Shown piece after piece: positions 44,517 through 52,173 of a stretch of 64,000 bases of DNA. Under the pieces are notes generated by a model. It ran no database searches and had not been told where the DNA came from. It saw nothing but the letters and a program-made list of their open reading frames with translations. The stretch's first letter is position 1. Every line of letters starts with the position of its first letter. Location of the stretch: contig CAVVIT010000006.1 in assembly GCA_963748405.1 (NCBI GenBank), positions 779,343 to 843,342 on the forward strand, given 5' to 3'. This stretch comes from Fen-1273 sp963748405. Its GTDB lineage: Bacteria; Bacteroidota; Ignavibacteria; UBA10030; UBA6906. A program made the translations under genes and the position numbers.

Positions 44517-45473
44517 TTATCCTTTCAGGCCCGTCATCACCACGCCGCGGGTGATGAAACGCTGAAACAGGAGATACGTGAGGATCGCGGGGGCCACGGC
44601 GATCATGCTCCCCGCCATGAGCCTCGCGTAATCGAACACGTAGATGTCGTTGAAGTGTGCAAGCCCGACCGGGAGCGTGAGCCGGTCGGGATCGGTCAGC
44701 ACGATCGACGGCCAGAAGTAGTCGTTCCAGGATCCGATGAAGACGAACGTCGCGAGCGCGGCGAGCGCCGGGCCGGAGAGCGGAATCACGATTCGCAGAT
44801 AGACGCCGAATCTCCCCGCACCGTCGATCCGGGCCGCGTCCTCCAGCTCCTTCGGGAGCGTCAGGAAGAACTGCCGGAGGAGGAACGTTCCGTAGGCCGA
44901 AAACAATCCCGGGAGGATGACTCCCGGGTACGTGTTCAGGAGATGGTACTGCCGGAGAAGGATGTAGATCGGAACGGTCAGGACCGGGCCCGGGATCATG
45001 AGCGTGGCCAGGTACAGGAAGAACACCGCGTCCCTCCCCGGAAACTCGAGCCGCGCAAACGCATAGCCGCCGAGAGAACAGACGACGAGCTGGCCGAGCG
45101 TGACGCACAGGGCGATCAGCAAGCTGTTCAGGAAGTACCTCCCGAACGGGACGATGTTCCACGCCTCGGCATAGTTGTCCCACCGGGGGCTGACCTTCTC
45201 CACGTCGCCCCGGGGAACCGTCCGGAGCATTCCGGACCCGGTAATGCGCACGCCGAGCGAGTCGCCCCGTTCCTCGACCACGCGGATCTCTTCGGACCTC
45301 CCGTCAATCCGGATTTCGCTCAGGCGCGCGTACGGAAGCCACCTGCCGTCGAAGACCATCCCGGGATGCTTCACGCTCGTCACGAGCGCCCACGAGAACG
45401 GAACGACGTACCAGGCGGAAAAGACCGCAAGGAGGACGTACAGAATGAGCGTGGCGGGTCCCCGTCGTTTCAC
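44517..45473 (-). CDS. ABC sugar transporter permease, MalG type, with enlarged first loop
   Basis: This 318-residue permease is nearly 50 residues longer than the MalG-type protein at 32153-32965. The extra length lies after the first helix (about 45-95: SEIRIDGRSEEIRVVEERGDS and following), before the conserved WDNYAEAWNIVPFGRYFLNS. Helices 2-6 and the EAA loop (ELEDAARIDGAGRFGVYLRIVIPLSG) are normal. The start is GTG at 45473, overlapping the previous stop as GTGA. It pairs with the MalF-type gene upstream and the anchored binding protein downstream; no ATPase is present. Confidence 0.9.
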   Translation of the reverse strand: MKRRGPATLILYVLLAVFSAWYVVPFSWALVTSVKHPGMVFDGRWLPYARLSEIRIDGRSEEIRVVEERGDSLGVRITGSGMLRTVPRGDVEKVSPRWDNYAEAWNIVPFGRYFLNSLLIALCVTLGQLVVCSLGGYAFARLEFPGRDAVFFLYLATLMIPGPVLTVPIYILLRQYHLLNTYPGVILPGLFSAYGTFLLRQFFLTLPKELEDAARIDGAGRFGVYLRIVIPLSGPALAALATFVFIGSWNDYFWPSIVLTDPDRLTLPVGLAHFNDIYVFDYARLMAGSMIAVAPAILTYLLFQRFITRGVVMTGLKG

Positions 45474-46366
45474 CGTGCGCGCTCCCCGGAGAAGGAGGAC
45501 CCTCTCCGTGCGAGCAGCGCCCAGTACGCCGCGGAGACCAGGGCAATCAGGAAGAAGAGGATCCAGGAAAGCGCCGCCGCGTGCCCCATCTGGAATTCCT
45601 GGTAGGCCTTCGCGTAGAGCTCGATGATGAGCGTGTGGGCTCCGCCGGCGTTCCCGTGCGTCATCACCTGGATCGGCGCGAAGAGCTGGAGGGCGCCGAT
45701 GACACCGGTGACGCCGAGAAAGAGATGCGTGGGAAAGAGAAGGGGAAACGTAATGCTCCGGAACTGCCTCCATCGGCCTGCCCCGTCGAGCGCCGCCACC
45801 TCGTAGAGCTGATCGGGGATCCCCTGCAGCGCGGCGAAATAGATGATCGTGCCGAACGCCGAGCCCTGCCAGACCGTCATCAGGCTGATCCCCCGGCGTA
45901 TCCACGCCGGGTCGTACAGCCAGGCGATCTTCCCCGCGCCGGCGAGTCCCAGGAGCCCGTTCATCAACCCGTGTTCCGTATCGAATATGTAGCCCCAGAT
46001 GACCGCGACGGGGACGACCGACAGGACGACGGGGACAAAGAAGAGCGTTTTGAACAGGACGGATCCTCTCGGGTTCTCGTTCAGGAGGACCGCCGCACAG
46101 AGTGCGATCCCCATCTGGAACGGGACGACGACAAGGAAGTAGAGTGAATTTCCGGCGTACTCCCTGAACTCCGATCCCGTGGAAATCAGTATGTTCCTGT
46201 AGTTCGCCGCATCCACAAAGACCGGATAGGCGAAGAGGTCCCAGTGGAAGAAACTGATGATGAACGAAAAGAGTATCGGGAGCGCGGTGAACAGGGCGAA
46301 TCCGGCGATGCCGGGAAGGAGGAATGCGTAGCCTGTAACGGCGTGGCGGAGCGTTTTGCGCGTCAT
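45470..46366 (-). CDS. ABC sugar transporter permease, MalF type
   Basis: This 298-residue permease is the first gene of the second importer operon. It shows six hydrophobic helices, a first loop after SFFHWDLFAYPVFVDAANYRN, and the ATPase-docking EAA loop (QLYEVAALDGAGRWRQFRSITFPLLFPT). The start at 46366 is chosen because the first helix begins soon after; an in-frame extension to 46555 would overlap the divergent lyase promoter region. It is transcribed away from the lyase gene. Confidence 0.92.
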   Translation of the reverse strand: MTRKTLRHAVTGYAFLLPGIAGFALFTALPILFSFIISFFHWDLFAYPVFVDAANYRNILISTGSEFREYAGNSLYFLVVVPFQMGIALCAAVLLNENPRGSVLFKTLFFVPVVLSVVPVAVIWGYIFDTEHGLMNGLLGLAGAGKIAWLYDPAWIRRGISLMTVWQGSAFGTIIYFAALQGIPDQLYEVAALDGAGRWRQFRSITFPLLFPTHLFLGVTGVIGALQLFAPIQVMTHGNAGGAHTLIIELYAKAYQEFQMGHAAALSWILFFLIALVSAAYWALLARRGSSFSGERAR

Positions 46367-46420
46367 CGTCCGGTGGTATCGGGTGGAAGCAGAAGGTACC
46401 CAACGGACTCCCGAATTGCA

Positions 46421-46468
46421 ACGCGCGGTTGACTTCCCGCGCGGCATTGGGTAATTTTCCGGTATACT
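46421..46468 (+). promoter_or_regulatory. Promoter with a palindrome around its -35 box, upstream of the lyase
   Basis: TTGACT (46429-46434) and TAATTT (46452-46457) are 17 bases apart. A second -10-like hexamer, TATACT, lies at 46463-46468. The arms CGCGCGG (46422-46428) and CCGCGCG (46437-46443) form a perfect inverted repeat enclosing the -35 box, as expected of a repressor or activator operator. The site lies between the lyase gene (start 46486) and the divergent importer (start 46366) and could control both. Confidence 0.45.
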
Positions 46469-46485
46469 CCGGAGCATCAAACGAC

Positions 46486-48711
46486 ATGCGCCAATTCTTC
46501 CTTCTCCCCCTCCTGTTCCTTCTTCTCCCCTCATCGGGCGCCTCCCAGAAGTCATTTTCCGACAGCTCGCGGCTGAGCGATCCTGCCTTCGTCCGGGACC
46601 GGATCCGTGAGATCACCGACCGGGATCTCTGGGCATCGATGGACCTCCGCGGACACGGCCTCGGAGGAGTCCGCGACGCCGTCCGGAGTGGGCGATTCGA
46701 CGATGCGGCGAATGCCTGGGGCAAATACTGGAACGGAAAGAGAAAGCCGGCGTACATAACGCAGACCGATCACCTGTTTCTCGATACCGACCTCCTGACG
46801 GACACGGCCTCGTTCCGGCGCGCCCTCGGCGCCCTCCCGGAGGAACGGGACACGATACTCGCCCGCGCGGCGATGATCCTCCGGGGCGCCATCCGCCCCT
46901 GGGGAGACACGCTCATGCAGTTCGGGAGTCAGGTGGACTTTGACAGGGAGGTGGGGCGGTCGGGAAAATACGGATTTCACTACTGGATGTGGTCCCGCCC
47001 CCTCATCATGGCATTCGTCCTCACGCGCGACTCCTCGTGTCCTGCGGGATTCGACCGGCTGTTCAACGACTGGTACGATCAGCGCAACGGGATTCATTCG
47101 GAGATTCCCGGCCTCGACGTCGTCTACTATGAGCTCGGGCTCGGGATGCGCAACAGGATGTTCATCGAGAACTACATGCTCCCCTGCCCCGCCCGCACGG
47201 CCGAAACCCACAGGCGGATGCTGAAGACGATTCTCTCCGCGGGGCGCTGGCTGTACGAACTCGAGCGGTGGGAAGGCTACAGGCCGGGGAACTGGCAGGT
47301 CCACGGCTCGTATATGCTCGTCCAGATGGCTCTCGCATTTCCGGAATTCCGTGAATCCCCCGCGTGGCTCGCGATCGGACTCCGGCGGCTGACCGAGCAC
47401 ATGAAGGATGATTTTTACGCCGACGGGGGGCACTCCGAACGCGCCCCGCGCAACTACTCGCTCGCGACGTACCTCAACTACAGGAACGCCGCATACCTCC
47501 TTGATGCGTACGGGGCCAGGAAGGACGTTCGCACCGCCATACAGGCCGCGCTCGGCAAAACGATCGACTGGTGGCTCACGATGATCGCCCCGACGGGAGA
47601 GGTCCCGGCGATCAACGACAGCCACAGGGGCCTGTTTCCCGCATCGATACTGCGCGACGGCGCCCGGCTTTTCGACATTCCGCATGCGGGAGGCGTCCTG
47701 AGGAATCTTCTGGGCCAGACGGGGTTTGAACTTGCCCCCCTCCCGTCGTACACGTCGCGGAACATGCCGGAGTCCGGCTTTTGCGTCATGAGGAGCGACT
47801 GGACACCGGGGGCGCTTTACCTCTCGGTCAATTACGGGCCCGCTGCCGGGTTTCACACGCACTTCGACCTGCTCGACTTCGAGCTGTATGCGTACGGGAA
47901 GGCGATGGCGCTTGACGCCGGAATCGGGCTCACGTACGACGACACGCTCTACAACTCGTGGTACAGATCTTCGCGCGCTCACAACATGGTTACCGTTAAC
48001 GATAGCAGCATTGAGCGGGAGGGAATCCGGGGGGAGGGCATCCGCTGGGGGACGACGGCGACCGTGGAGTATTTCTCGGGGGAACACCGGGGCTACCGAC
48101 GGTTCGGCGTGCGCGACAGACGACAGATCGCATTCTTCAAACCCTCGTACTGGTTCGTGCTCGACGATATCGCGTGCAGTCACGCGGGGGACACGCTCTC
48201 CTGGTACATCCATACGCCCGGGCACATTCTTCCCTCCGGGTCGGGGTACGCGAGCACCTCCGGGCCCGGCCTCAGCATCATCCCCGCGGGGGAAACGTAC
48301 TCGTCGCGCACGGGGTACGGATGGGCGGCCAGTGCGAGCGACAGGAGGCCGGGAAAGACCGAGCTCATTCCCTGGATCAGGTTCGACAGGATCAGCGCGG
48401 CGGATTCCACCCGGCAGTTTGCCGTGATTCTTTCCCCGTTCCGTACGGCCCCGGAGGCGATTCAGGCCGAAAAGGTCTCGAACCGCCACTTCGTGGTCAT
48501 GAGTCCGGGACGGACCGATCACCTGTATTTCACCGGGGGAGCGTACTCCGACGGCGTGCTGTCGACGGACGCGGAATTCGTCCTGGTGAGTCTGGGTGAG
48601 GCCGCACCGCCCCGGTACGCACTTATACAGGGAAAGTCGCTCATCTACGGCGGTAAAACCCTCTATATGTCCCCGGAAACGTCCTCCGGCGAAGGTGAAA
48701 TACTCCCGTAG
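46486..48711 (+). CDS. Exported heparinase II/III-type polysaccharide lyase
   Basis: This 741-residue protein has a signal peptide (FFLLPLLFLLLPSSGASQ), an alpha-helical toroid domain with GNWQVHGSYMLVQMALAFPEF and DGGHSERAPRNYSLATYLNY, and a C-terminal heparinase II/III beta-sheet domain. The latter carries the His/Asp signature GFHTHFDLLDFELYAYGKAMALDAG. Family members (PL12, PL15, PL17, PL21 and others) cleave uronate-containing polymers by beta-elimination, giving unsaturated uronates. This matches the nearby uronate pathway; the exact polymer is unknown. It has its own promoter region and is divergent from the second importer. Confidence 0.9.
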   Translation: MRQFFLLPLLFLLLPSSGASQKSFSDSSRLSDPAFVRDRIREITDRDLWASMDLRGHGLGGVRDAVRSGRFDDAANAWGKYWNGKRKPAYITQTDHLFLDTDLLTDTASFRRALGALPEERDTILARAAMILRGAIRPWGDTLMQFGSQVDFDREVGRSGKYGFHYWMWSRPLIMAFVLTRDSSCPAGFDRLFNDWYDQRNGIHSEIPGLDVVYYELGLGMRNRMFIENYMLPCPARTAETHRRMLKTILSAGRWLYELERWEGYRPGNWQVHGSYMLVQMALAFPEFRESPAWLAIGLRRLTEHMKDDFYADGGHSERAPRNYSLATYLNYRNAAYLLDAYGARKDVRTAIQAALGKTIDWWLTMIAPTGEVPAINDSHRGLFPASILRDGARLFDIPHAGGVLRNLLGQTGFELAPLPSYTSRNMPESGFCVMRSDWTPGALYLSVNYGPAAGFHTHFDLLDFELYAYGKAMALDAGIGLTYDDTLYNSWYRSSRAHNMVTVNDSSIEREGIRGEGIRWGTTATVEYFSGEHRGYRRFGVRDRRQIAFFKPSYWFVLDDIACSHAGDTLSWYIHTPGHILPSGSGYASTSGPGLSIIPAGETYSSRTGYGWAASASDRRPGKTELIPWIRFDRISAADSTRQFAVILSPFRTAPEAIQAEKVSNRHFVVMSPGRTDHLYFTGGAYSDGVLSTDAEFVLVSLGEAAPPRYALIQGKSLIYGGKTLYMSPETSSGEGEILP

Positions 48712-48725
48712 GAACCCGGGAGGGA

Positions 48726-48754
48726 TTGACAATGTTCAGAGCTTATGGTACATT
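48726..48754 (+). promoter_or_regulatory. Sigma-70-like promoter for the small exported protein
   Basis: A perfect TTGACA (48726-48731) is followed after exactly 17 bases by TACATT (48749-48754, four of six consensus bases). The predicted start of transcription is about 30 bases before the ATG at 48794. It lies 15 bases after the lyase stop, so the small gene has its own promoter. Confidence 0.5.
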
Positions 48755-48793
48755 CCTCCGTTCCCTGGATATCCTGTCAATAATCGCGGCACG

Positions 48794-49168
48794 ATGAATA
48801 GATTCGTCAAACGCAGATCGGTTCTTTTCCTGTTCGTGGCATGGGCATTCGCCGCCATGATGTTTGCCGATGCCGCGAACCTTGACGACATCTTCTCGTC
48901 GAACTACGTCATACACGACGACGATGACGCGTGGGCGCCCCCGCCCCCGGTTCCTCGGCACGATCCCGTCTCACCACCGTCCCAGGGGAAAACCCCCCCC
49001 GCCCCGGTACGCATCATACTCGATCAGGACAGCCCCTCGCTGGCCGCCGAGTACGACGCCTCTTCTCTCGTCTCACAGTCCACCCTGTCGGGCGAAAAGA
49101 CGGTTTCCTATGAGATGGTGTTCGCCGTCGACGCACTCCACATCAAGCTCCGCTCGCTCCTGATTTAG
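48794..49168 (+). CDS. Small exported proline-rich protein of unknown function
   Basis: This 124-residue protein has a clear signal peptide (basic MNRFVKRR, then a hydrophobic core ending in FADA-ANLDD). The mature part has an acidic DDDD stretch, a proline-rich linker (PPPPVPRHDPVSPPSQGKTPP) and no recognisable domain. A good promoter precedes it and the signal peptide is well formed, which argues that it is real. It stands just upstream of the metal-efflux cluster, with which it could be functionally linked, but nothing shows this. Confidence 0.6.
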   Translation: MNRFVKRRSVLFLFVAWAFAAMMFADAANLDDIFSSNYVIHDDDDAWAPPPPVPRHDPVSPPSQGKTPPAPVRIILDQDSPSLAAEYDASSLVSQSTLSGEKTVSYEMVFAVDALHIKLRSLLI

Positions 49169-49311
49169 CCCCGGCTGCCCCCCGCATATTTTTTCCATGT
49201 ACGCGTCCGTTCAATGACCGGCCGCGCGCTCCTGCTTGTTCACGACGTTTGCAGAAGCGTGCGCCGCGCGGAACCGCGTGCGATGTAACACCATCAAGCG
49301 AGAATGATACT

Positions 49312-50595
49312 ATGCCCCGCAAACCAACCCTGACGTGGGTTCTGTGTGTGCTGGCACATGCGTTCGCTTTTTCCCAGTCGGACACGGTCCGCATCACCCC
49401 CGGGGAAGCGGAACAGCGGTTTCTCGGAAGCAACCTGCAGCTCCTTGCCGCCCGGCTCAATATCGGTGCCGCAGAAGCGGCCGTCACGCAGGCGAAGCTC
49501 TGGTCGAACCCGAACATCCAGATCGAACAGAACGTCTACAATCAATTCACGAAGCGGTATTTCGATTTCACAAAGGACGGGAACACCGAAGTCCAGATCC
49601 AGCAGCTGTTCCTGCTGGCGGGCAAGCGAGACAAGCAGATCACGCTTGCGGAGATCAATGCGCGGAGGGCGAAGGACGGATTCTACGACCTGCTCCGTGC
49701 CATCCGGCTGGAGCTGCGCTCCGATATGTATGACCTCTACTACCTTCAGCAGTCGATCGCGTTCTATGATGAGAGCAGCAGGGTGATCCGCAACACGGTC
49801 GCCTCGGTCGAGCGTGTCTACGAGAAGCGGTCGGTTCTGCTCTCGGACGTCCTGAGGCTTAAGGCCCTCCTCTTTTCCCTGGAGAACGAACGACTCGGCG
49901 TGATGAATCAGATTGCCGACATCGAAGGCGACCTCCATATCCTTCTGCGGGATACGGCCGGACATTCCCCCTACTACGTCGCCGTCCTGAATCGGGAAGC
50001 GCTCGATAGCCTCTCGGTCGACTCGCTGGGTCTCGGCCGGCTCATCGCTCTCGCAAAGGAGCAACGGCCGGATTTCAGGATCGCCGATGCCAACGTCCGT
50101 TTCGAAGAAACCAACCTCTCCCTCCAGCGTGCGATGGCGGTCCCCGATGTCACACTGGGGGGGAGGTGGTCCAGGGCCGGAAGCTATATCCCCGAGTATT
50201 TCGCGGTCACCGTCGCCGTCGATCTTCCCCTGTTCAACCGGAATCAGGGGAACATCGCGGTTTCCGAGAAAACCCTCGAGGCAAACAGGATGCTGCGGGA
50301 AAACACGGAGCGGACCGTCGAGCGAGAGGTCAGCGTCGCATTTCAGAAGGTGCTGCAGACGGACAGGCTTTACAGGACGTTCGACAGAAAGTTTCCGGGC
50401 GAGTACAGGACGCTCGTCGAGGGGATGGTCCAGAACTACCTGAAACGGAATATGACGATCATCGAGTTCACCGATTTTTATGAATCCTACAGGACGGCGA
50501 TGCTGCAGCTCAACCAGCTGCAGGACGACCGCGCGGATGCCTTCGAAGCGTTGAACTATGCCACGGGATCCGATCTCTACAGTCAGACACATTGA
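49312..50595 (+). CDS. TolC-family outer-membrane efflux protein (CusC/CzcC-like)
   Basis: This 427-residue protein has a signal peptide (LTWVLCVLAHAFAFSQ) and the two long coiled-coil repeats of outer-membrane efflux proteins. The repeats are marked by LNIGAAEAAVTQAKLWSNPNIQIE and by LSLQRAMAVPDVTLGGRWSRAGSY. It forms the outer-membrane channel of a tripartite pump. The adaptor gene begins 13 bases later and the RND pump follows, so it is the first gene of the cluster. The substrate, presumably a metal ion from the HME-type pump, is inferred. Confidence 0.9.
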   Translation: MPRKPTLTWVLCVLAHAFAFSQSDTVRITPGEAEQRFLGSNLQLLAARLNIGAAEAAVTQAKLWSNPNIQIEQNVYNQFTKRYFDFTKDGNTEVQIQQLFLLAGKRDKQITLAEINARRAKDGFYDLLRAIRLELRSDMYDLYYLQQSIAFYDESSRVIRNTVASVERVYEKRSVLLSDVLRLKALLFSLENERLGVMNQIADIEGDLHILLRDTAGHSPYYVAVLNREALDSLSVDSLGLGRLIALAKEQRPDFRIADANVRFEETNLSLQRAMAVPDVTLGGRWSRAGSYIPEYFAVTVAVDLPLFNRNQGNIAVSEKTLEANRMLRENTERTVEREVSVAFQKVLQTDRLYRTFDRKFPGEYRTLVEGMVQNYLKRNMTIIEFTDFYESYRTAMLQLNQLQDDRADAFEALNYATGSDLYSQTH

Positions 50596-50608
50596 AGACG
50601 GAGCGACC

Positions 50609-51580
50609 ATGATACGAAATACGCTGATGATCCTTGCCGCAGCCGCCGTAATGGCGGGCGGCTGCACCGAGAGCCCGTCGGGAGAGAATGCGCTCACCGA
50701 GCAGGGACGTGCGTTGATCACGGATGACGGACGCACAATCACGTTTCCACAGGGAAGCCCCGCCATGGCGCAGTTCAGCGTCTCGGGGGTCAGGAAGGGA
50801 CGGGCGACGATATCGGTCGTTGCCCCGGCACGAATTGTCGCCGGCGTATCCAGATCGGGTGACGGGAAGGACAAACTCGTCCTGTTCGAATCTCCCGACA
50901 TCACTTCCCTCTATTCCTCCTACCGTCAGAGCAGGTCGAACGCCGACCGCGCCTCACGGAATTTGCTCAGGATCAGGGACATGTTCGATAACCAGGCCGC
51001 CACGGGCAAGGACCTGAACGAAGCCGAGAACGACGCGGCGACCGCCCGCGCCTCGATGACGGAAATGGAGGGGAGGCTCCGCGCGCTCGGATTCAACCCG
51101 GGCGAAATCGAAAACGTACCGGTCAACACCGTCTGGGTGATCGCAGACGTGCCGGAGACGGATATGAATCAGGTTCATCACGGAGAGCCCGCCTCCGTCA
51201 CGTTCAATGCGTTTCCCGGAGCACCCTACCGCGGCCGCGCGGAAGCGATCGGCGATATCGTCGACCCGGTCACGCGTACGGTCAAGGTGCGTGTGTCGGT
51301 CCCCAATAGGGACGGGAGACTACTGCCGGGCATGTTCGCGCGAGCGGAGTTCGGCGAAGAACACTCTTCGGCAATCATTCTCCCGCTTGCATCGGTCGTG
51401 ACCGTCGAGGGAAAAGACCACGTCTTCGTCGAACCTTCCCCCGGGGTCTTTCAGCGGCGCGAAGTGACGCTGGTGAATTCCACGCGGTCGGAAGTTGTCG
51501 TCCTCAAGGGAATCTCGGATGACGAACGGGTCGTCACGAAAGGAACCATGCTTCTGAAAGGACTGAGCTTTGGCTACTGA
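50609..51580 (+). CDS. RND periplasmic adaptor (CusB/CzcB-like) lipoprotein
   Basis: This 323-residue membrane fusion protein has a lipoprotein-like signal (MAGGCTES, cysteine near 19). A shortened helical hairpin (RDMFDNQAATGKDLNEAENDAATARASM) is followed by the barrel-type VIADVPETDMNQVHHGEPASVTF. The membrane-proximal VDPVTRTVKVRVSVPNRDGRLLPGMFARAEF region completes the fold. It joins the outer-membrane channel to the RND pump. I see no His-rich N-terminal metal-capture segment of the CzcB kind. It overlaps the next gene by 11 bases. Confidence 0.9.
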   Translation: MIRNTLMILAAAAVMAGGCTESPSGENALTEQGRALITDDGRTITFPQGSPAMAQFSVSGVRKGRATISVVAPARIVAGVSRSGDGKDKLVLFESPDITSLYSSYRQSRSNADRASRNLLRIRDMFDNQAATGKDLNEAENDAATARASMTEMEGRLRALGFNPGEIENVPVNTVWVIADVPETDMNQVHHGEPASVTFNAFPGAPYRGRAEAIGDIVDPVTRTVKVRVSVPNRDGRLLPGMFARAEFGEEHSSAIILPLASVVTVEGKDHVFVEPSPGVFQRREVTLVNSTRSEVVVLKGISDDERVVTKGTMLLKGLSFGY

Positions 51581-52142
51581 CATCTTCGGATTCCGCAGCG
51601 GAGCGGTCATTCTTCTTGCTTCCGCCGTCATGACGTTTCACCCCTCCCCTTCCGCGGCGCAGATGCGCTCTCCCGCCGGCGCGGGCGGCCTGGTGTCCGC
51701 GGATGATACCGTCACCGCCGGAAACGGTGCGCCCGACGGGGAAGGGGACGCGAGGTTCGTCGCGCTCGGTGCGGGGATCGGCTCCCCGTCGGGCGTCACG
51801 GTCAATGCCGCCGGCTATTTCGCGCCCGTCGCACTCCGCCTGTCGGGCGGGTACTGGGGCTCCCGGTGGAACGGGTTTCAGGGCGACCTGGGAATCCTTT
51901 TCAACAGTTCTCCGTCGTTCGCACACGGGATATCCCTCATCGGCGGGGTGTTCCGCACAAACCCGCTTCTCCCGAATGACAGCGGCGCCATACAGGAGAG
52001 AGACCGGATCGTGCACTACGTGGGCGCCGCCTACGACATGTACCTGTCCGGATTCTTTTTCCAGATCGGACTGGCACACGGACACGGCGATTACCCGGAC
52101 CCGCAGCTCGCCGTGCAGTGCGGATATCTCTTCGCATTGTGA
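51570..52142 (+). CDS. Exported protein of unknown function in the efflux cluster
   Basis: This 190-residue protein starts at TTG (51570), with AAAGGA about seven bases upstream inside the adaptor gene. It has a signal peptide (VILLASAVMTFHPSPSAAQ). The mature part alternates small and aromatic residues (YFAPVALRLSGGYWGSRWNGFQGDLG), suggesting a beta-rich periplasmic or outer-membrane protein. It lies between adaptor and pump, so an accessory role in the efflux system is possible. No known family recognised. Confidence 0.65.
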   Translation: MATDIFGFRSGAVILLASAVMTFHPSPSAAQMRSPAGAGGLVSADDTVTAGNGAPDGEGDARFVALGAGIGSPSGVTVNAAGYFAPVALRLSGGYWGSRWNGFQGDLGILFNSSPSFAHGISLIGGVFRTNPLLPNDSGAIQERDRIVHYVGAAYDMYLSGFFFQIGLAHGHGDYPDPQLAVQCGYLFAL

Positions 52143-52173
52143 ACGTATTCCTGGCATGCAATCCTGAGACCCC

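Noticed and set aside
30007..46366. The two ABC importers as a recent duplication
   Set aside because: Gene order, permease length and binding-protein architecture differ, so they are separate members of the same family.
46552..48732. A 726-codon minus-strand open frame opposite the lyase
   Set aside because: The plus strand encodes a full heparinase II/III-type protein with signal peptide; the minus frame is a compositional shadow.
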